The notes under the pieces were generated by a model. It ran no database searches. It saw nothing but the letters and a program-made list of their open reading frames with translations, and was not told the DNA's origin. This document shows positions 23,440-32,031 of a DNA stretch of 64,000 bases, one piece after another (position 1 is the first letter of the stretch; each line of letters starts with the position of its first letter). Position numbers and translations under genes: made by a program. Source of the DNA: Micavibrio sp. (GTDB lineage: Bacteria; Pseudomonadota; Alphaproteobacteria; Micavibrionales; UBA2020); the NCBI GenBank assembly GCA_028283745.1, contig JAPWJZ010000004.1, positions 62,001 to 126,000 on the forward strand. The letters run 5' to 3'.

Positions 23440-25217
23440 CAGAACGCCTGTCCGATGCTGATGTAAAGCTGGTAGCTGGAAGATGTATCTTCCTTGTTGT
23501 TCAGCGGCACCCCGACATCAAGCCGCAGCGGGCCGAAGCTGGTGTAATAGCGCAAGCCAAGACCCGCGCCGACGGATAAATTGTTGAAATCAGGCGCAAC
23601 GGTTTCGCTGACGCTGCCGGCGTCAAGGAAGGCAACAGCGCCGATGGTTTCCGTCACGCGCAGCCGCGCTTCCGCCGATGCTTCAGCAAGGGAGCGCCCG
23701 CCGGAGGGTTTGCCCGCCGCCATTGGACCGACTTCCTGATAACCAAAGCCGCGGACGGAGCCGCCGCCGCCCGCATAAAAACGCTCCGTCGCCGGTACAT
23801 CCGCTGTTGCAGGGCCAAGGATGCTGCCAATCTTGGCGCGCCCCGCCAGCGTGAATTTTTTGCCGAACGGCACATAGGTGCGGGCGCTGCCTTCCGTCTT
23901 CCAGAAGGCGGGCGATGTGCCCAGCATATCGATGAACGGCTCTGCCGACGCATCCAGCAGCCAGCCGTGGCGGGCATCCAGCGGGTTGTCGCGACTGTCA
24001 TAGGTCATCGTTTGCGGGAATGACAGCAGGCCGAAAGTATCCGTCGTGCGCAGGCTTTTGTCTTCAATGTTCGAAAACGACAGGTTCACGCCCGTGGTGG
24101 CCGACAGGCGTTTTGAAAAAACACGCTTGATGGCGGCGCCGCCATCAAGGTTGCGCTCCACGTACGCATCACTGTCTTCATGCGTCAGGGCGGTGGTAAG
24201 GGACAGGCTTTGGTCATGGCGCAGGAAATAAGGGGACGTCATTTTGCCCTGCAGCGACTGCAGCAGGCTGGAAACCTTGGCCGTAGCCTCCACCGTTTCA
24301 CCGCCGCCGAGGAAGTTACGGTGCTTCCACGAAGCGGAAACGCCAGGACCTTCATCGGTATAATAGCTGAGGCCGAAGCTGACGCTGCGCGGCGGCCGTT
24401 CCTTCAATTGCAGCGTAACCGGCACGACGCCGCCTGCTTTTGGCGCATCGGGGATAACCAGATCGGCGCGGGAGAATAGCGCGGTTTCAAACAATGCGGC
24501 GCGCAGGCTTTCAATTTTATCGCGGCGGAAACATTCACCTTCCTTCCACGGCACCATTTTCGCAAGGTAGCCTTGGCTGACCTTGCCGTTATTTTCGAAC
24601 GTCACGGGGCCAAAGACGGCTTTCGCCCCGGCCTTCACGGTGAAGGCGACGGAAGCGGTTTTGGCTTTTACATCCAGCAGCACCTCATGCGTGACGTCCA
24701 GCGTAAAGGCGCAACTGTCTTTTTGCACAGCTTTCAACAGCGAAGCTTCGGCCTTCAACACCGCTTCGGCATCCAGCGGCTGGTCCTGCAGGCGGGCGAC
24801 GCGGCGGAAGTATTTGCTATAGGTGGCGGGCTTCAGCGTGACGCTGGCAATTTTGTATTGCGCGCCCGCGTCGATGGCATAGGTCCCCTGCCAGTCGCCC
24901 CTGCCCTGCTTGAAGTTAACGGTGCCGTCGTAATAACCCTTCGATTTTAAAACATCCGCAAGGTCGGCGCGCAACAGGCCCGCCTGATAATGCGCAATAT
25001 CGGCATTTTCCGCCTTATTTTTTGGTTTCTTGATGGTGCCGGCGCGGTCATTGATAAAGGCGGAGAGGTCTTTTTTAAGCGTCTCGTTCGCATCCACACC
25101 CGCGACTTTATATTCCGGCTTGAAAAAGAACGCATCGACGCTGTCAAGGCATCCGGTCAACCCGAAGGACATGGCAGTGAAAAGAGCGGCGAGAATAAGG
25201 GAGCGAAGCTTTTTCAT
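23439..25217 (-). CDS. tamA: TamA-like BamA-family outer membrane protein with lipobox
   Basis: A 592-aa Omp85 protein: POTRA-like repeats (about 60-265) then a 16-strand barrel (about 270-592) that ends in QLYISIGQAF with terminal phenylalanine. The family-typical GGGGSVRGFGYQE stretch is present near residue 490. It partners with the coupled TamB. Unusually, the N-terminus reads FGLTGC at 18-23, a perfect lipobox, so the POTRA end may carry a lipid anchor instead of a free N-terminus after signal peptidase I. It is divergent from the VWA gene across a 397-bp intergenic region. Confidence 0.92.
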   Translation of the reverse strand: MKKLRSLILAALFTAMSFGLTGCLDSVDAFFFKPEYKVAGVDANETLKKDLSAFINDRAGTIKKPKNKAENADIAHYQAGLLRADLADVLKSKGYYDGTVNFKQGRGDWQGTYAIDAGAQYKIASVTLKPATYSKYFRRVARLQDQPLDAEAVLKAEASLLKAVQKDSCAFTLDVTHEVLLDVKAKTASVAFTVKAGAKAVFGPVTFENNGKVSQGYLAKMVPWKEGECFRRDKIESLRAALFETALFSRADLVIPDAPKAGGVVPVTLQLKERPPRSVSFGLSYYTDEGPGVSASWKHRNFLGGGETVEATAKVSSLLQSLQGKMTSPYFLRHDQSLSLTTALTHEDSDAYVERNLDGGAAIKRVFSKRLSATTGVNLSFSNIEDKSLRTTDTFGLLSFPQTMTYDSRDNPLDARHGWLLDASAEPFIDMLGTSPAFWKTEGSARTYVPFGKKFTLAGRAKIGSILGPATADVPATERFYAGGGGSVRGFGYQEVGPMAAGKPSGGRSLAEASAEARLRVTETIGAVAFLDAGSVSETVAPDFNNLSVGAGLGLRYYTSFGPLRLDVGVPLNNKEDTSSSYQLYISIGQAF

Positions 25218-25614
25218 ACGGCGCCAGCGTTGAACACAAAAGGTCGAGCATATTTAGCATATTCGCACCCAAAAAGCAGCCCAAAGATACCCTTTTGCCC
25301 CTCTGGCAAACGGGTGTTTGAGCGGGCCGGATCTGTGTAATTAAGCCGCTTTGCGATTCTCGCCCGCCCTTCAGCAGGCTGCATGCACGCCAAAACAGTG
25401 AAGGTACCAAAACCTCTTAAAAATGCGCCATTTACAACCTTTCCTGATGAGGGAAAATACCGGGTTGACTTATGCTCGTGTCGAGTATAGTTTATGCTCT
25501 ATCGGAGAATAAAAAAGCTTGATTTGAGCATAAGCGGTTATTCTGCAGCACACACAACCAGCAAGGCGGCCCGCCAGACAAGGGCCCTTAAAAAAAAGAA
25601 GGAACGCAAGGACA
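25218..25614. other. 397-bp divergent intergenic region between tamA and VWA gene
   Basis: No ORF with support is seen. The left ~200 bp serve tamA expression and contain no recognised motif. The right part holds the promoter and triple-operator region at 25465-25533, followed by an 80-bp leader with a palindrome AAGGGCCCTT and a purine-rich ribosome site before the VWA start. Confidence 0.6.
25465..25533 (+). promoter_or_regulatory. Promoter with three phased TATRCTC-N5-GAGYATA-type operators
   Basis: Site A TATGCTC-GTGTC-GAGTATA (25471-25489), site B TTATGCTC-TATCG-GAGAATAA (25492-25512), and site C with a clear right arm GAGCATAA (25526-25533) and a poor left arm. Centres are 22 and 21 bp apart. 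TTGACT (25465-25470) and TATAGT (25486-25491), 15 bp apart, could be -35/-10, so site A occupies the spacer, as at 16854-16870. Confidence 0.6.
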
Positions 25615-26565
25615 ATGGGACACGGCAGATGGGATAACAACGATTGGGACAGCTACACGACCAAAAACACCAAGGGCAAATCCGCGCGCGAGATTTTCAA
25701 TTCATCCGCCATCCACCCGGATATGGACCCGCGCAAAATCCAGCTGCGTGAATCGCGCAATTCGGCGGATAACCCCCATTCCACCCCCATCATCCTCGCG
25801 CTTGACGTGACCGGCTCCATGGGCGTGATCGCAGAACGCATGGCGCGTGAAGGCCTTGGCACCCTTGTCGAGCAGATCCTTGATCGCAAGCCCGTTTCCG
25901 ACCCGCACATCATGGTGATGGGCGTGGGCGATGCCTATTGCGACCGCGCACCGCTGCAGGCCTCGCAGTTCGAGGCCGATATCCGCATCGCCGAGCAGCT
26001 GAAAAACATTTACCTTGAAGGCGGCGGCGGCGGTAACCATTTTGAAAGCTATAACCTGCCCTGGTACTTCGCTGCGAAAAAGACTGAAATTGACAGCGTT
26101 TCCCAAGGCCGCAAAGGCGTCATCTTCACCTTCGGCGATGAAGAATGCCCGCCGGAGCTGACGAAAGAACACATTAAGAAACTGTTCGGTGACGATGTGC
26201 CGGGTAACATCAGCTCCAAGGACCTGCTGAAAATGGTTTCGGCGAAGTACGATGTTTTCCACGTGGTCGTGGAACAGGGCAACCATGCCCGCAGCCATAA
26301 AAAAGAAGTCTATGACAGCTGGAACAAGGTATTGCCGCCGGAGCGCATTGTATCGCTGAAAGACTATAACAAGCTGTCGGAAGTGCTGGTTTCCGTGCTG
26401 GAAGTCCATAACGGCAAGGATCCTGCCGCCGTGGTCGCCAGCTGGCAGGGCGAAACCGCGAAAACCGTGCAGGACGCCATCAAGAACATTAAACCCGCAA
26501 AGGCCGCGAACAGCAACGCCGTACCGTTGCCGCCCTCGCACCTGAAGCTGAAACTTAAGCCTTAA
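25615..26565 (+). CDS. VWA-like (MIDAS) protein of unknown function
   Basis: A 316-aa soluble protein with a von Willebrand A-like core: the metal-ion-dependent adhesion motif appears as D64-V-T-G-S68 (ALDVTGSMG), a DxTxS variant, followed by predicted alternating strands and helices and a glycine run GGGGGN near residue 142. A later FTFGDEECPPEL stretch is highly acidic. No signal peptide, so it is probably cytosolic. VWA proteins often act with AAA+ ATPases or as metal-dependent scaffolds, but no such partner is adjacent. The C-terminus carries the AANSNA tail shared with two other proteins here. The triple-operator promoter suggests tight regulation. Confidence 0.75.
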   Translation: MGHGRWDNNDWDSYTTKNTKGKSAREIFNSSAIHPDMDPRKIQLRESRNSADNPHSTPIILALDVTGSMGVIAERMAREGLGTLVEQILDRKPVSDPHIMVMGVGDAYCDRAPLQASQFEADIRIAEQLKNIYLEGGGGGNHFESYNLPWYFAAKKTEIDSVSQGRKGVIFTFGDEECPPELTKEHIKKLFGDDVPGNISSKDLLKMVSAKYDVFHVVVEQGNHARSHKKEVYDSWNKVLPPERIVSLKDYNKLSEVLVSVLEVHNGKDPAAVVASWQGETAKTVQDAIKNIKPAKAANSNAVPLPPSHLKLKLKP

Positions 26566-26590
26566 TTACCGCTATAGCCTGCACAACAGC

Positions 26591-26628
26591 AATACCGCGC
26601 GCTTGAACAGGCGCGCGGTATTTGTTTA
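26591..26628 (+). terminator. Rho-independent terminator after the VWA gene
   Basis: A perfect 12-bp stem, AATACCGCGCGC (26591-26602) with GCGCGCGGTATT (26611-26622), around the loop TTGAACAG, followed by TGTTTATA. Very stable, with a modest U-tract. It separates the VWA gene from the adenylosuccinate synthetase homologue. Confidence 0.75.
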
Positions 26629-26669
26629 TAATCAGCCACATTTTGCAAAAGCCGGCAGGTTGAATTTTC

Positions 26670-27869
26670 ATGAAAACTGCATATTCCGTCATCGGCGCCG
26701 GTTACGGCGATGAAGGCAAGGGCCTGACGACAGACCATTACGCCGCCCGCTTTGCCGGCAACGCGCTCGTGGTGCGCTACAACGGCGGCGCGCAGGCGGG
26801 GCATACCGTGGCAACGCCGCAGGGCCAGCGTCATGTCTTCAGCCATTTCGGCAGCGGCAGCTTTGCAGGTGCACCGACCTTCCTCAGCCAGTTCTTCGTT
26901 TGCAACCCGCTGCTGTTCATGAAAGAACTGGCGCTGCTGCATGACAAAGCCGTTACCCCCGCTGTGCGGGTGGCTGCCGGCGCGCCCGTCACCACGCCCT
27001 ATGACATGATGATCAACCAGATTGCCGAAGAAGCGCGCGGCGCGACGCGGCACGGCAGCTGCGGCATGGGCTTTGGTGAAACCATTGAGCGCTGCGAGCC
27101 GGGCAACCCCGCCCTTTTCTATGCCGACCTTGCGGATGCCGCCGCGTTGAAACAAAAACTCGGTGTTATTCGCAAAGAATGGGTGCCGAAGCGCCTCGCC
27201 GCCCTTGGCATTCAAAATATTCCGTCGCTGTGGCAGGAACGCATTGGCGCGGAAGGCGTGCTGCAAAAATTTATGGATGATACGGCGGCTTTTTTGCAGG
27301 TCGCGCAACCGGCCGCGCCCGATTACCTTGCCACCACGCCCGCCATGATTATTTTTGAAGGCGCGCAGGGGCTGTTGCTGGACCAGGTGCGCGGTACCTT
27401 CCCGCACGTTACGCGGTCGCATACCGGCATCAAAAACATTCTGGCACTGGCGGCGGCTGCGGAAATTGACAGCATTGACGCCACCTATATCACCCGCGCC
27501 TACCTGACGCGCCACGGCGCAGGCCCGCTGGCGGGTGAATTGCAGCAAGCGCCGTACGCGGGCATTGAAGATAAAACCAATATCACCAATACCTATCAGG
27601 GTAGCCTGCGTTTTGCGCACCTTGATATTGCGCACCTGCAAAAAACCATTGAAGGCGACTTAAGCGACCGGAACTTAGGGATCAAACTGCGCGTTGGACT
27701 TATGGTCAGCTGCCTTGACCAGCTGGATGACGTTGTGCAGTACGCGGATGATTATACGCTGGCCGAAACAACGCCGGAAGGTTTGGTGGCCGCGCTGCAA
27801 AGCCGCCTTGCCCCCGACTTTATGCTGACAAGCCACGGCCCCACACGGGCGACAATTCATTCGCTTTAA
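26670..27869 (+). CDS. Divergent adenylosuccinate synthetase homologue (PurA/PurZ superfamily)
   Basis: A 399-aa homologue of the GTP-dependent ligase that joins IMP and aspartate. The catalytic region is kept: GDEGKG with D14 and K17, and H45 in QAGHTV. It differs from canonical PurA (about 430 aa): GDEGKG is followed by L instead of K, GTFPHVTRSHTG replaces the usual GTYP..TSSNTTAGG, and the GRRRRTGW nucleotide loop is replaced by NTYQGSLRFAHLD. These features recall divergent or phage-type members, including the PurZ branch, but assignment needs a tree. Stand-alone between a terminator and an esterase gene; not next to other purine synthesis genes. Confidence 0.8.
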   Translation: MKTAYSVIGAGYGDEGKGLTTDHYAARFAGNALVVRYNGGAQAGHTVATPQGQRHVFSHFGSGSFAGAPTFLSQFFVCNPLLFMKELALLHDKAVTPAVRVAAGAPVTTPYDMMINQIAEEARGATRHGSCGMGFGETIERCEPGNPALFYADLADAAALKQKLGVIRKEWVPKRLAALGIQNIPSLWQERIGAEGVLQKFMDDTAAFLQVAQPAAPDYLATTPAMIIFEGAQGLLLDQVRGTFPHVTRSHTGIKNILALAAAAEIDSIDATYITRAYLTRHGAGPLAGELQQAPYAGIEDKTNITNTYQGSLRFAHLDIAHLQKTIEGDLSDRNLGIKLRVGLMVSCLDQLDDVVQYADDYTLAETTPEGLVAALQSRLAPDFMLTSHGPTRATIHSL

Positions 27870-27885
27870 CCGGATAATACACAAA

Positions 27886-28746
27886 ATGGCCCGTATTGCC
27901 GCGCTTCTCGCCTTTGTGCTGTTGTCATTGCCTCTCGGCGGCTGTTCCCGTGAAACGCTGCTGAACGGCCTTGTGCCCGCCAATGGCTATACGGTTCATA
28001 AAAACCTTGCCTACGGCACCGACCCGCGCCAGAAGCTTGATGTTTATACGCCGGATGCGCCCAACCCCAACGGCTGCACCGTGCTGTTTATTTACGGTGG
28101 ACGGTGGGAGGATGGCGACAAGGAGCTGTATAAATTCGTCGGCCAGGCGCTGACCACCAAAGGCTGCGTTACCGCCGTTGCCGATTACCGCGTTTACCCC
28201 AAAGCCAAATACCCTGCATTTGTGGAGGATAGCGCCAGGGCCTTCGTCTGGCTGCACACCCATGCGCGGGAATATGGCGGCAACCCGAACAGCCTGTTCA
28301 TCGCCGGGCATTCTGCCGGCGCATACAACGCCGTCATGGTTGCCGTGCATCCGCGCTATTTGAAGGAAGCCGGCGGGCAACGCCGCTGGATACGCGGCGT
28401 GATTGGCATTTCCGGCCCCTATGACTTCCTGCCCTTTACCGATGCCGATATTAAAGACATGTTCAGCCCTGAAAAAGACGGGCTGACCCAGCCCATTCAT
28501 TACGCCGCCCAGGGCCTGCCGCCCATGCTGCTGGTGCACGGCATGAACGACACGGACGTTTACCCCAAGAACACCGTTAACTTTGCCAAGGCGCTGCGCA
28601 AAACCGGCAATACGCCGGAGGTTGTTTTATACAAGGATGCGACGCATAAAATCATCATCCTTTCCCTTCTCAACGGTTTTCGCGCCAGAATTCCGCTGCT
28701 GGAAGATATGTCACGCTTTATCAACGAAAAAGCGCCCGCCCGTTAA
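27886..28746 (+). CDS. Lipoprotein alpha/beta hydrolase (esterase-like)
   Basis: A 286-aa hydrolase with a lipoprotein signal (lipobox PLGGC, C20), placing it in the envelope. The nucleophile elbow is G-H-S143-A-G, an FIYGGRW oxyanion-type segment precedes it near 68-74, and a late DATHKI supplies the histidine. The fold resembles BD-FAE/carboxylesterase and arylformamidase relatives. Substrate unknown; small ester or formyl-amide substrates are typical. The start lies 16 bp after the adenylosuccinate synthetase homologue, so the two may share a transcript, though the link in function is unclear. Confidence 0.87.
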   Translation: MARIAALLAFVLLSLPLGGCSRETLLNGLVPANGYTVHKNLAYGTDPRQKLDVYTPDAPNPNGCTVLFIYGGRWEDGDKELYKFVGQALTTKGCVTAVADYRVYPKAKYPAFVEDSARAFVWLHTHAREYGGNPNSLFIAGHSAGAYNAVMVAVHPRYLKEAGGQRRWIRGVIGISGPYDFLPFTDADIKDMFSPEKDGLTQPIHYAAQGLPPMLLVHGMNDTDVYPKNTVNFAKALRKTGNTPEVVLYKDATHKIIILSLLNGFRARIPLLEDMSRFINEKAPAR

Positions 28747-28816
28747 GCTTGAATCTGCCTTTATCCGTGGTATAAGCTAGGCCTGTCTTCCCGCCTGACG
28801 CTAAAGGAAAACCGCC

Positions 28817-30889
28817 ATGTTTGTTTTGAAACATAACGACAGCTTCGCCATTCTGGATAAATCCGGCAGCATGTGGGAACGCAACGAAAAACAGCATGAC
28901 ATTGCCGATGGTTTGGTCTGCCGCGATACGCGCATCCTTTCCCGCCTTGAACTTGCCATCAATGGCGCAGCGCCGGACGTAGTGAATACGAAACTCGGCG
29001 AAGGCAACGTGCTGTTCACCACGCAGCTGAAGCACGGCGGCCTTGATATAACGCGCGCCATTTTCCTGTTCAACGACAGCCTGTATGAGCAGCTCACTGT
29101 AAAAAACGCAACCGATGCGCCCGTAACCGCACAAATCGCCTATAGCTTCGGCGCAGACTTCCTCGACCTGTTTGAAATTCGCGGCGCGGTGCGCCCGGCG
29201 CGCGGCACCACCCACGCAGTTGGCACAACTGCCCGCACCATCACCTTCCGCTACACGGGCCTTGATAAAGTTGAATACCGCAGCACCATCGTCTTCTCCG
29301 CCGATGTGACGGCGGCGGGCGCCACCGCCAGCCTTGCACTGCAGGTGCCCGCCAACGGCGCACAGGTTATTTACCTCAAAATGGGCGCAGATACCGCGGG
29401 CACGCTGGATGCCGCAGGATATGATGCCGCGCTGGCCAAAGCCCGCGCCTTTATCGCCGCGCAGGTATCGCGCCGCCCGTCCATTTCATCTTCCAATCCC
29501 GTTTTTGACCAATGGGTGCGCCAGAATGCGGTGGATATTGCCTTGCTGACAACACAGATGGAAACAGGGCCTTATGTCTGCGCCGGTATTCCGTGGTATA
29601 GCGTGCCCTTCGGCCGCGATGCCATTATTACCGCATGGCAATTGCTGTGGCAGGACCCCGACCTTGCCAAAGGCGTATTGACGTTGCTGGCAAAATTTCA
29701 GGCAACGGAAGAAAGCGCCTTCCACGACAGCGCGCCCGGAAAAATTCTGCATGAAATCCGCAGCGGCGAAATGGCGCGGCTGCATGAAATTCCGCACACG
29801 CCCTATTACGGCACGGCCGATGCAACGCCGCTGTTTGTCAGCCTTGCCGGCGCATGGTTCGCGCGCACAGGCGACCGCGTTTTTGCCGCGCAGCTGTGGC
29901 CGCACATTGAACGCGCCCTTGGCTGGATTAATATCTACGGCGACAAGGATGGCGACGGCTTTGTTGAATACCAGCGCGGTGCGGAAAGCGGACTTGGCAA
30001 CCAGGGCTGGAAAGATTCGCAGGATTCCATTTCCCACGCCGATGGCGCGCTGGCGCTTGGCGCGATTGCATTGTGCGAAGTGCAGGGTTACGTTTATGAT
30101 GCAAAAAAATCCGCCGCCGCCATTGCCCTTGCGCTCGGCCATGCGGATGCCGCAAAGCGGCTGACGGCAGAAGCCGACGCGTTGAAGGAAAAATTCAATG
30201 CCGCCTATTGGTCGGACGAGCTTGGCAGCTATGCGCTGGCGCTTGACGGCGCCAAGAAACCCTGCCTTGTCAGCAGTTCCAACCCCGGTCACCTTCTTTT
30301 TTCCGGCATTGCCACGCCGGAACGCGCAAAGAAAACAGCGGAAAAGCTGATGTCGCCTGACATGTTCAGCGGCTGGGGCATTCGCACGCTTGGCAGCCGC
30401 GAAAAACGCTATGAACCCTCGCGCCCGCCGGAAGGGTACCACAACGGCACCGTCTGGGTGCATGATACCGCCCTGTGCGCCGCCGGCATGGCCCGCTATG
30501 GCATGCAGGACAAAGCCGCCGCCGTAATGACCGCGCTGTTTGAGGCCGCACAAAACTTTTTGCAGCCCCCCCTGCGCCTGCCTGAACTGTTCGGCGGCCT
30601 GCCGCGTGAAGATGGCAAACCGCCTGCCCCCTACCCCGTTGCCTGCAGCCCGCAGGCCTGGGCCAGCGCGTCGGAATCGCTGTTGCTGCAATCCATGCTC
30701 GGCATGACCGTTGCGGCGGACTCTGTCACGGTGCAGAACCCGCAATTGCCGGCGTGGCTGGAAGAACTTACCATCCGTGGCCTCAAAACGCCAAACGGCA
30801 GCGCCTCCCTCGTCTTCAAGCGGCAGGGCGCGCGCACCACGGCGGAAATGCTGGAAACGACCGGCGCTGCAACCGTGACGGTCGCCTGA
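28817..30889 (+). CDS. Glycogen-debranching / amylo-alpha-1,6-glucosidase family protein
   Basis: A 690-aa protein with an N-terminal beta-sandwich of the GDE_N_bis type (about 10-200) and a C-terminal (alpha/alpha)6 glucosidase domain (about 220-680). The segment PWYSVPFGRDAIITAWQ and a later WKDSQDSI stretch are typical of this family, as is PEGYHNGTVWVHDTA. It hydrolyses alpha-1,6 or related glucosidic branches in glycogen-like glucans. No signal peptide. AAAGGAAAA precedes the start. Two GH13 enzymes at 62.1-64.0 kb may act on the same polymers. It is convergent with a REC-kinase gene, eight bases away. Confidence 0.9.
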   Translation: MFVLKHNDSFAILDKSGSMWERNEKQHDIADGLVCRDTRILSRLELAINGAAPDVVNTKLGEGNVLFTTQLKHGGLDITRAIFLFNDSLYEQLTVKNATDAPVTAQIAYSFGADFLDLFEIRGAVRPARGTTHAVGTTARTITFRYTGLDKVEYRSTIVFSADVTAAGATASLALQVPANGAQVIYLKMGADTAGTLDAAGYDAALAKARAFIAAQVSRRPSISSSNPVFDQWVRQNAVDIALLTTQMETGPYVCAGIPWYSVPFGRDAIITAWQLLWQDPDLAKGVLTLLAKFQATEESAFHDSAPGKILHEIRSGEMARLHEIPHTPYYGTADATPLFVSLAGAWFARTGDRVFAAQLWPHIERALGWINIYGDKDGDGFVEYQRGAESGLGNQGWKDSQDSISHADGALALGAIALCEVQGYVYDAKKSAAAIALALGHADAAKRLTAEADALKEKFNAAYWSDELGSYALALDGAKKPCLVSSSNPGHLLFSGIATPERAKKTAEKLMSPDMFSGWGIRTLGSREKRYEPSRPPEGYHNGTVWVHDTALCAAGMARYGMQDKAAAVMTALFEAAQNFLQPPLRLPELFGGLPREDGKPPAPYPVACSPQAWASASESLLLQSMLGMTVAADSVTVQNPQLPAWLEELTIRGLKTPNGSASLVFKRQGARTTAEMLETTGAATVTVA

Positions 30890-30890
30890 A

Positions 30891-30906
30891 GCCGTTTTCA
30901 AACGGC
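30891..30906. terminator. Inverted repeat between convergent genes
   Basis: GCCGTTT (30891-30897) and AAACGGC (30900-30906) form a 7-bp stem with a 2-base loop, just after the glucosidase stop and overlapping the stop of the convergent kinase gene. No T-run follows on either strand, so intrinsic termination is uncertain. Confidence 0.35.
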
Positions 30907-32031
30907 GGTCACGGCGCGCGGAATGGTAAAGAAAAACGTCGAGCCCTTGCCCGCGCTCGATTCCACCCAAATGCGCCCGTTGTGCATGTTGATGATTTTT
31001 TTGCAAATCGAAAGGCCCAGGCCCGAGCCTTCAATTTTATCCCGCGAATGAAGCCGCTTGAAGGATTCAAAAATCATCTCCTTATGCTCGTCTTCAATGC
31101 CAAGGCCGTTGTCGGTCACGCTGAATAAATATTCATGCCCCCTGTCTTCACAGGCGATGCGGATGACGGGCGGCGCGGTTGATTTATACTTCAGCGCATT
31201 GGCAACCAGGTTTTGCAAAAGCTGCTTGATGCGCAGCGGATAGGCATAGACGCGCGGCAGCGCCTGCACCGTTATGGTCGCGCCATGCTCCGCTATTGTT
31301 TCTTCCATAAACTCCACAATTTCGGCGGCGATGCCGTCAACATCCACGTGCTCTTTTTCCTCGATGGTGTTCAGGGCTTCGGAATAGGCCAGCAGGTCAT
31401 CCACCAGCCGCTGCAGGCGGCGGGCATTGACGATAAGGCGGGCGGTGTATTGCACGCCTTCCTCACCCAGCCTTTCACCGAATTCATCGCGGATCAATTC
31501 GCAGTAGGAAACGATATGACGCAGCGGCGCCTTCAGGTCGTGGGATGCCGTATGCGTGAATTCCGATAGCGCACCGTATGATTTTTCCAGCTGCTGCTGG
31601 TAATGCAGTACCGCATTTTTTAACTGCGTTCTTTCAATGGCACTGAGAATGTTGCGGAGCAGCACGCCATCCACAATTTCTTCCTTCGTAATATAATCGA
31701 CCGCGCCAAGCTTCATGGCCTCGACCGCCGTTTGTTCGGATCCCTGCCCGGTCACCATGATAATGGCGGTGACGCTTTGCCCCGTGCCCTGCTGGCAGCG
31801 GGTGATAAAGTCGATGCCGTTGCCGTCCGGCAGGCGGTAATCCAGCAAAATACAGTCCGGGGATTCACGGCCCATCAGGTCAAGACCATCGCGCAGAGTA
31901 TCCGCCTCCAGCACTGTAAAACCTTCGTTTTTGCTGAAAATACGACGGTAGACGGCGCGGTCCACCGCGTCATCCTCGACGATCAGTATCTTGATATTTT
32001 TATGGCTGGTGTCTGTATCGGGAATGTCCAT
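30898..32031 (-). CDS. Histidine kinase with N-terminal receiver domain
   Basis: A 377-aa cytosolic protein: receiver (about 12-130; D64 in CILLDYRLPDG), then HisKA with H164 (TASHDLKAPLRH) and HATPase (LVANALKYKS, DNGLGIEDEH, EGSGLGLSICKK). It has no membrane segment or sensor domain, so it is an intermediate that takes phosphate or signals from another kinase through its receiver. The layout resembles kinases related to the phytochrome group, whose partners are small receiver-only proteins. Two such proteins are divergently encoded next to it, which supports a common pathway. Confidence 0.92.
   Translation of the reverse strand: MDIPDTDTSHKNIKILIVEDDAVDRAVYRRIFSKNEGFTVLEADTLRDGLDLMGRESPDCILLDYRLPDGNGIDFITRCQQGTGQSVTAIIMVTGQGSEQTAVEAMKLGAVDYITKEEIVDGVLLRNILSAIERTQLKNAVLHYQQQLEKSYGALSEFTHTASHDLKAPLRHIVSYCELIRDEFGERLGEEGVQYTARLIVNARRLQRLVDDLLAYSEALNTIEEKEHVDVDGIAAEIVEFMEETIAEHGATITVQALPRVYAYPLRIKQLLQNLVANALKYKSTAPPVIRIACEDRGHEYLFSVTDNGLGIEDEHKEMIFESFKRLHSRDKIEGSGLGLSICKKIINMHNGRIWVESSAGKGSTFFFTIPRAVTAV

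Noticed and set aside
26562-27641. 359-aa minus-strand ORF opposite the PurA homologue
   Set aside because: Antisense of a gene with clear catalytic motifs; repetitive R/H-rich composition and no family features.
29486-31006. 506-aa minus-strand ORF opposite the debranching enzyme
   Set aside because: Long only because the antisense frame of a GC-rich gene has few stops; no motifs and it would also cover the kinase gene end.
31083-31090. TTATGCTC match to the operator arm inside the kinase gene
   Set aside because: Single arm inside coding sequence with no partner or promoter; treated as chance.
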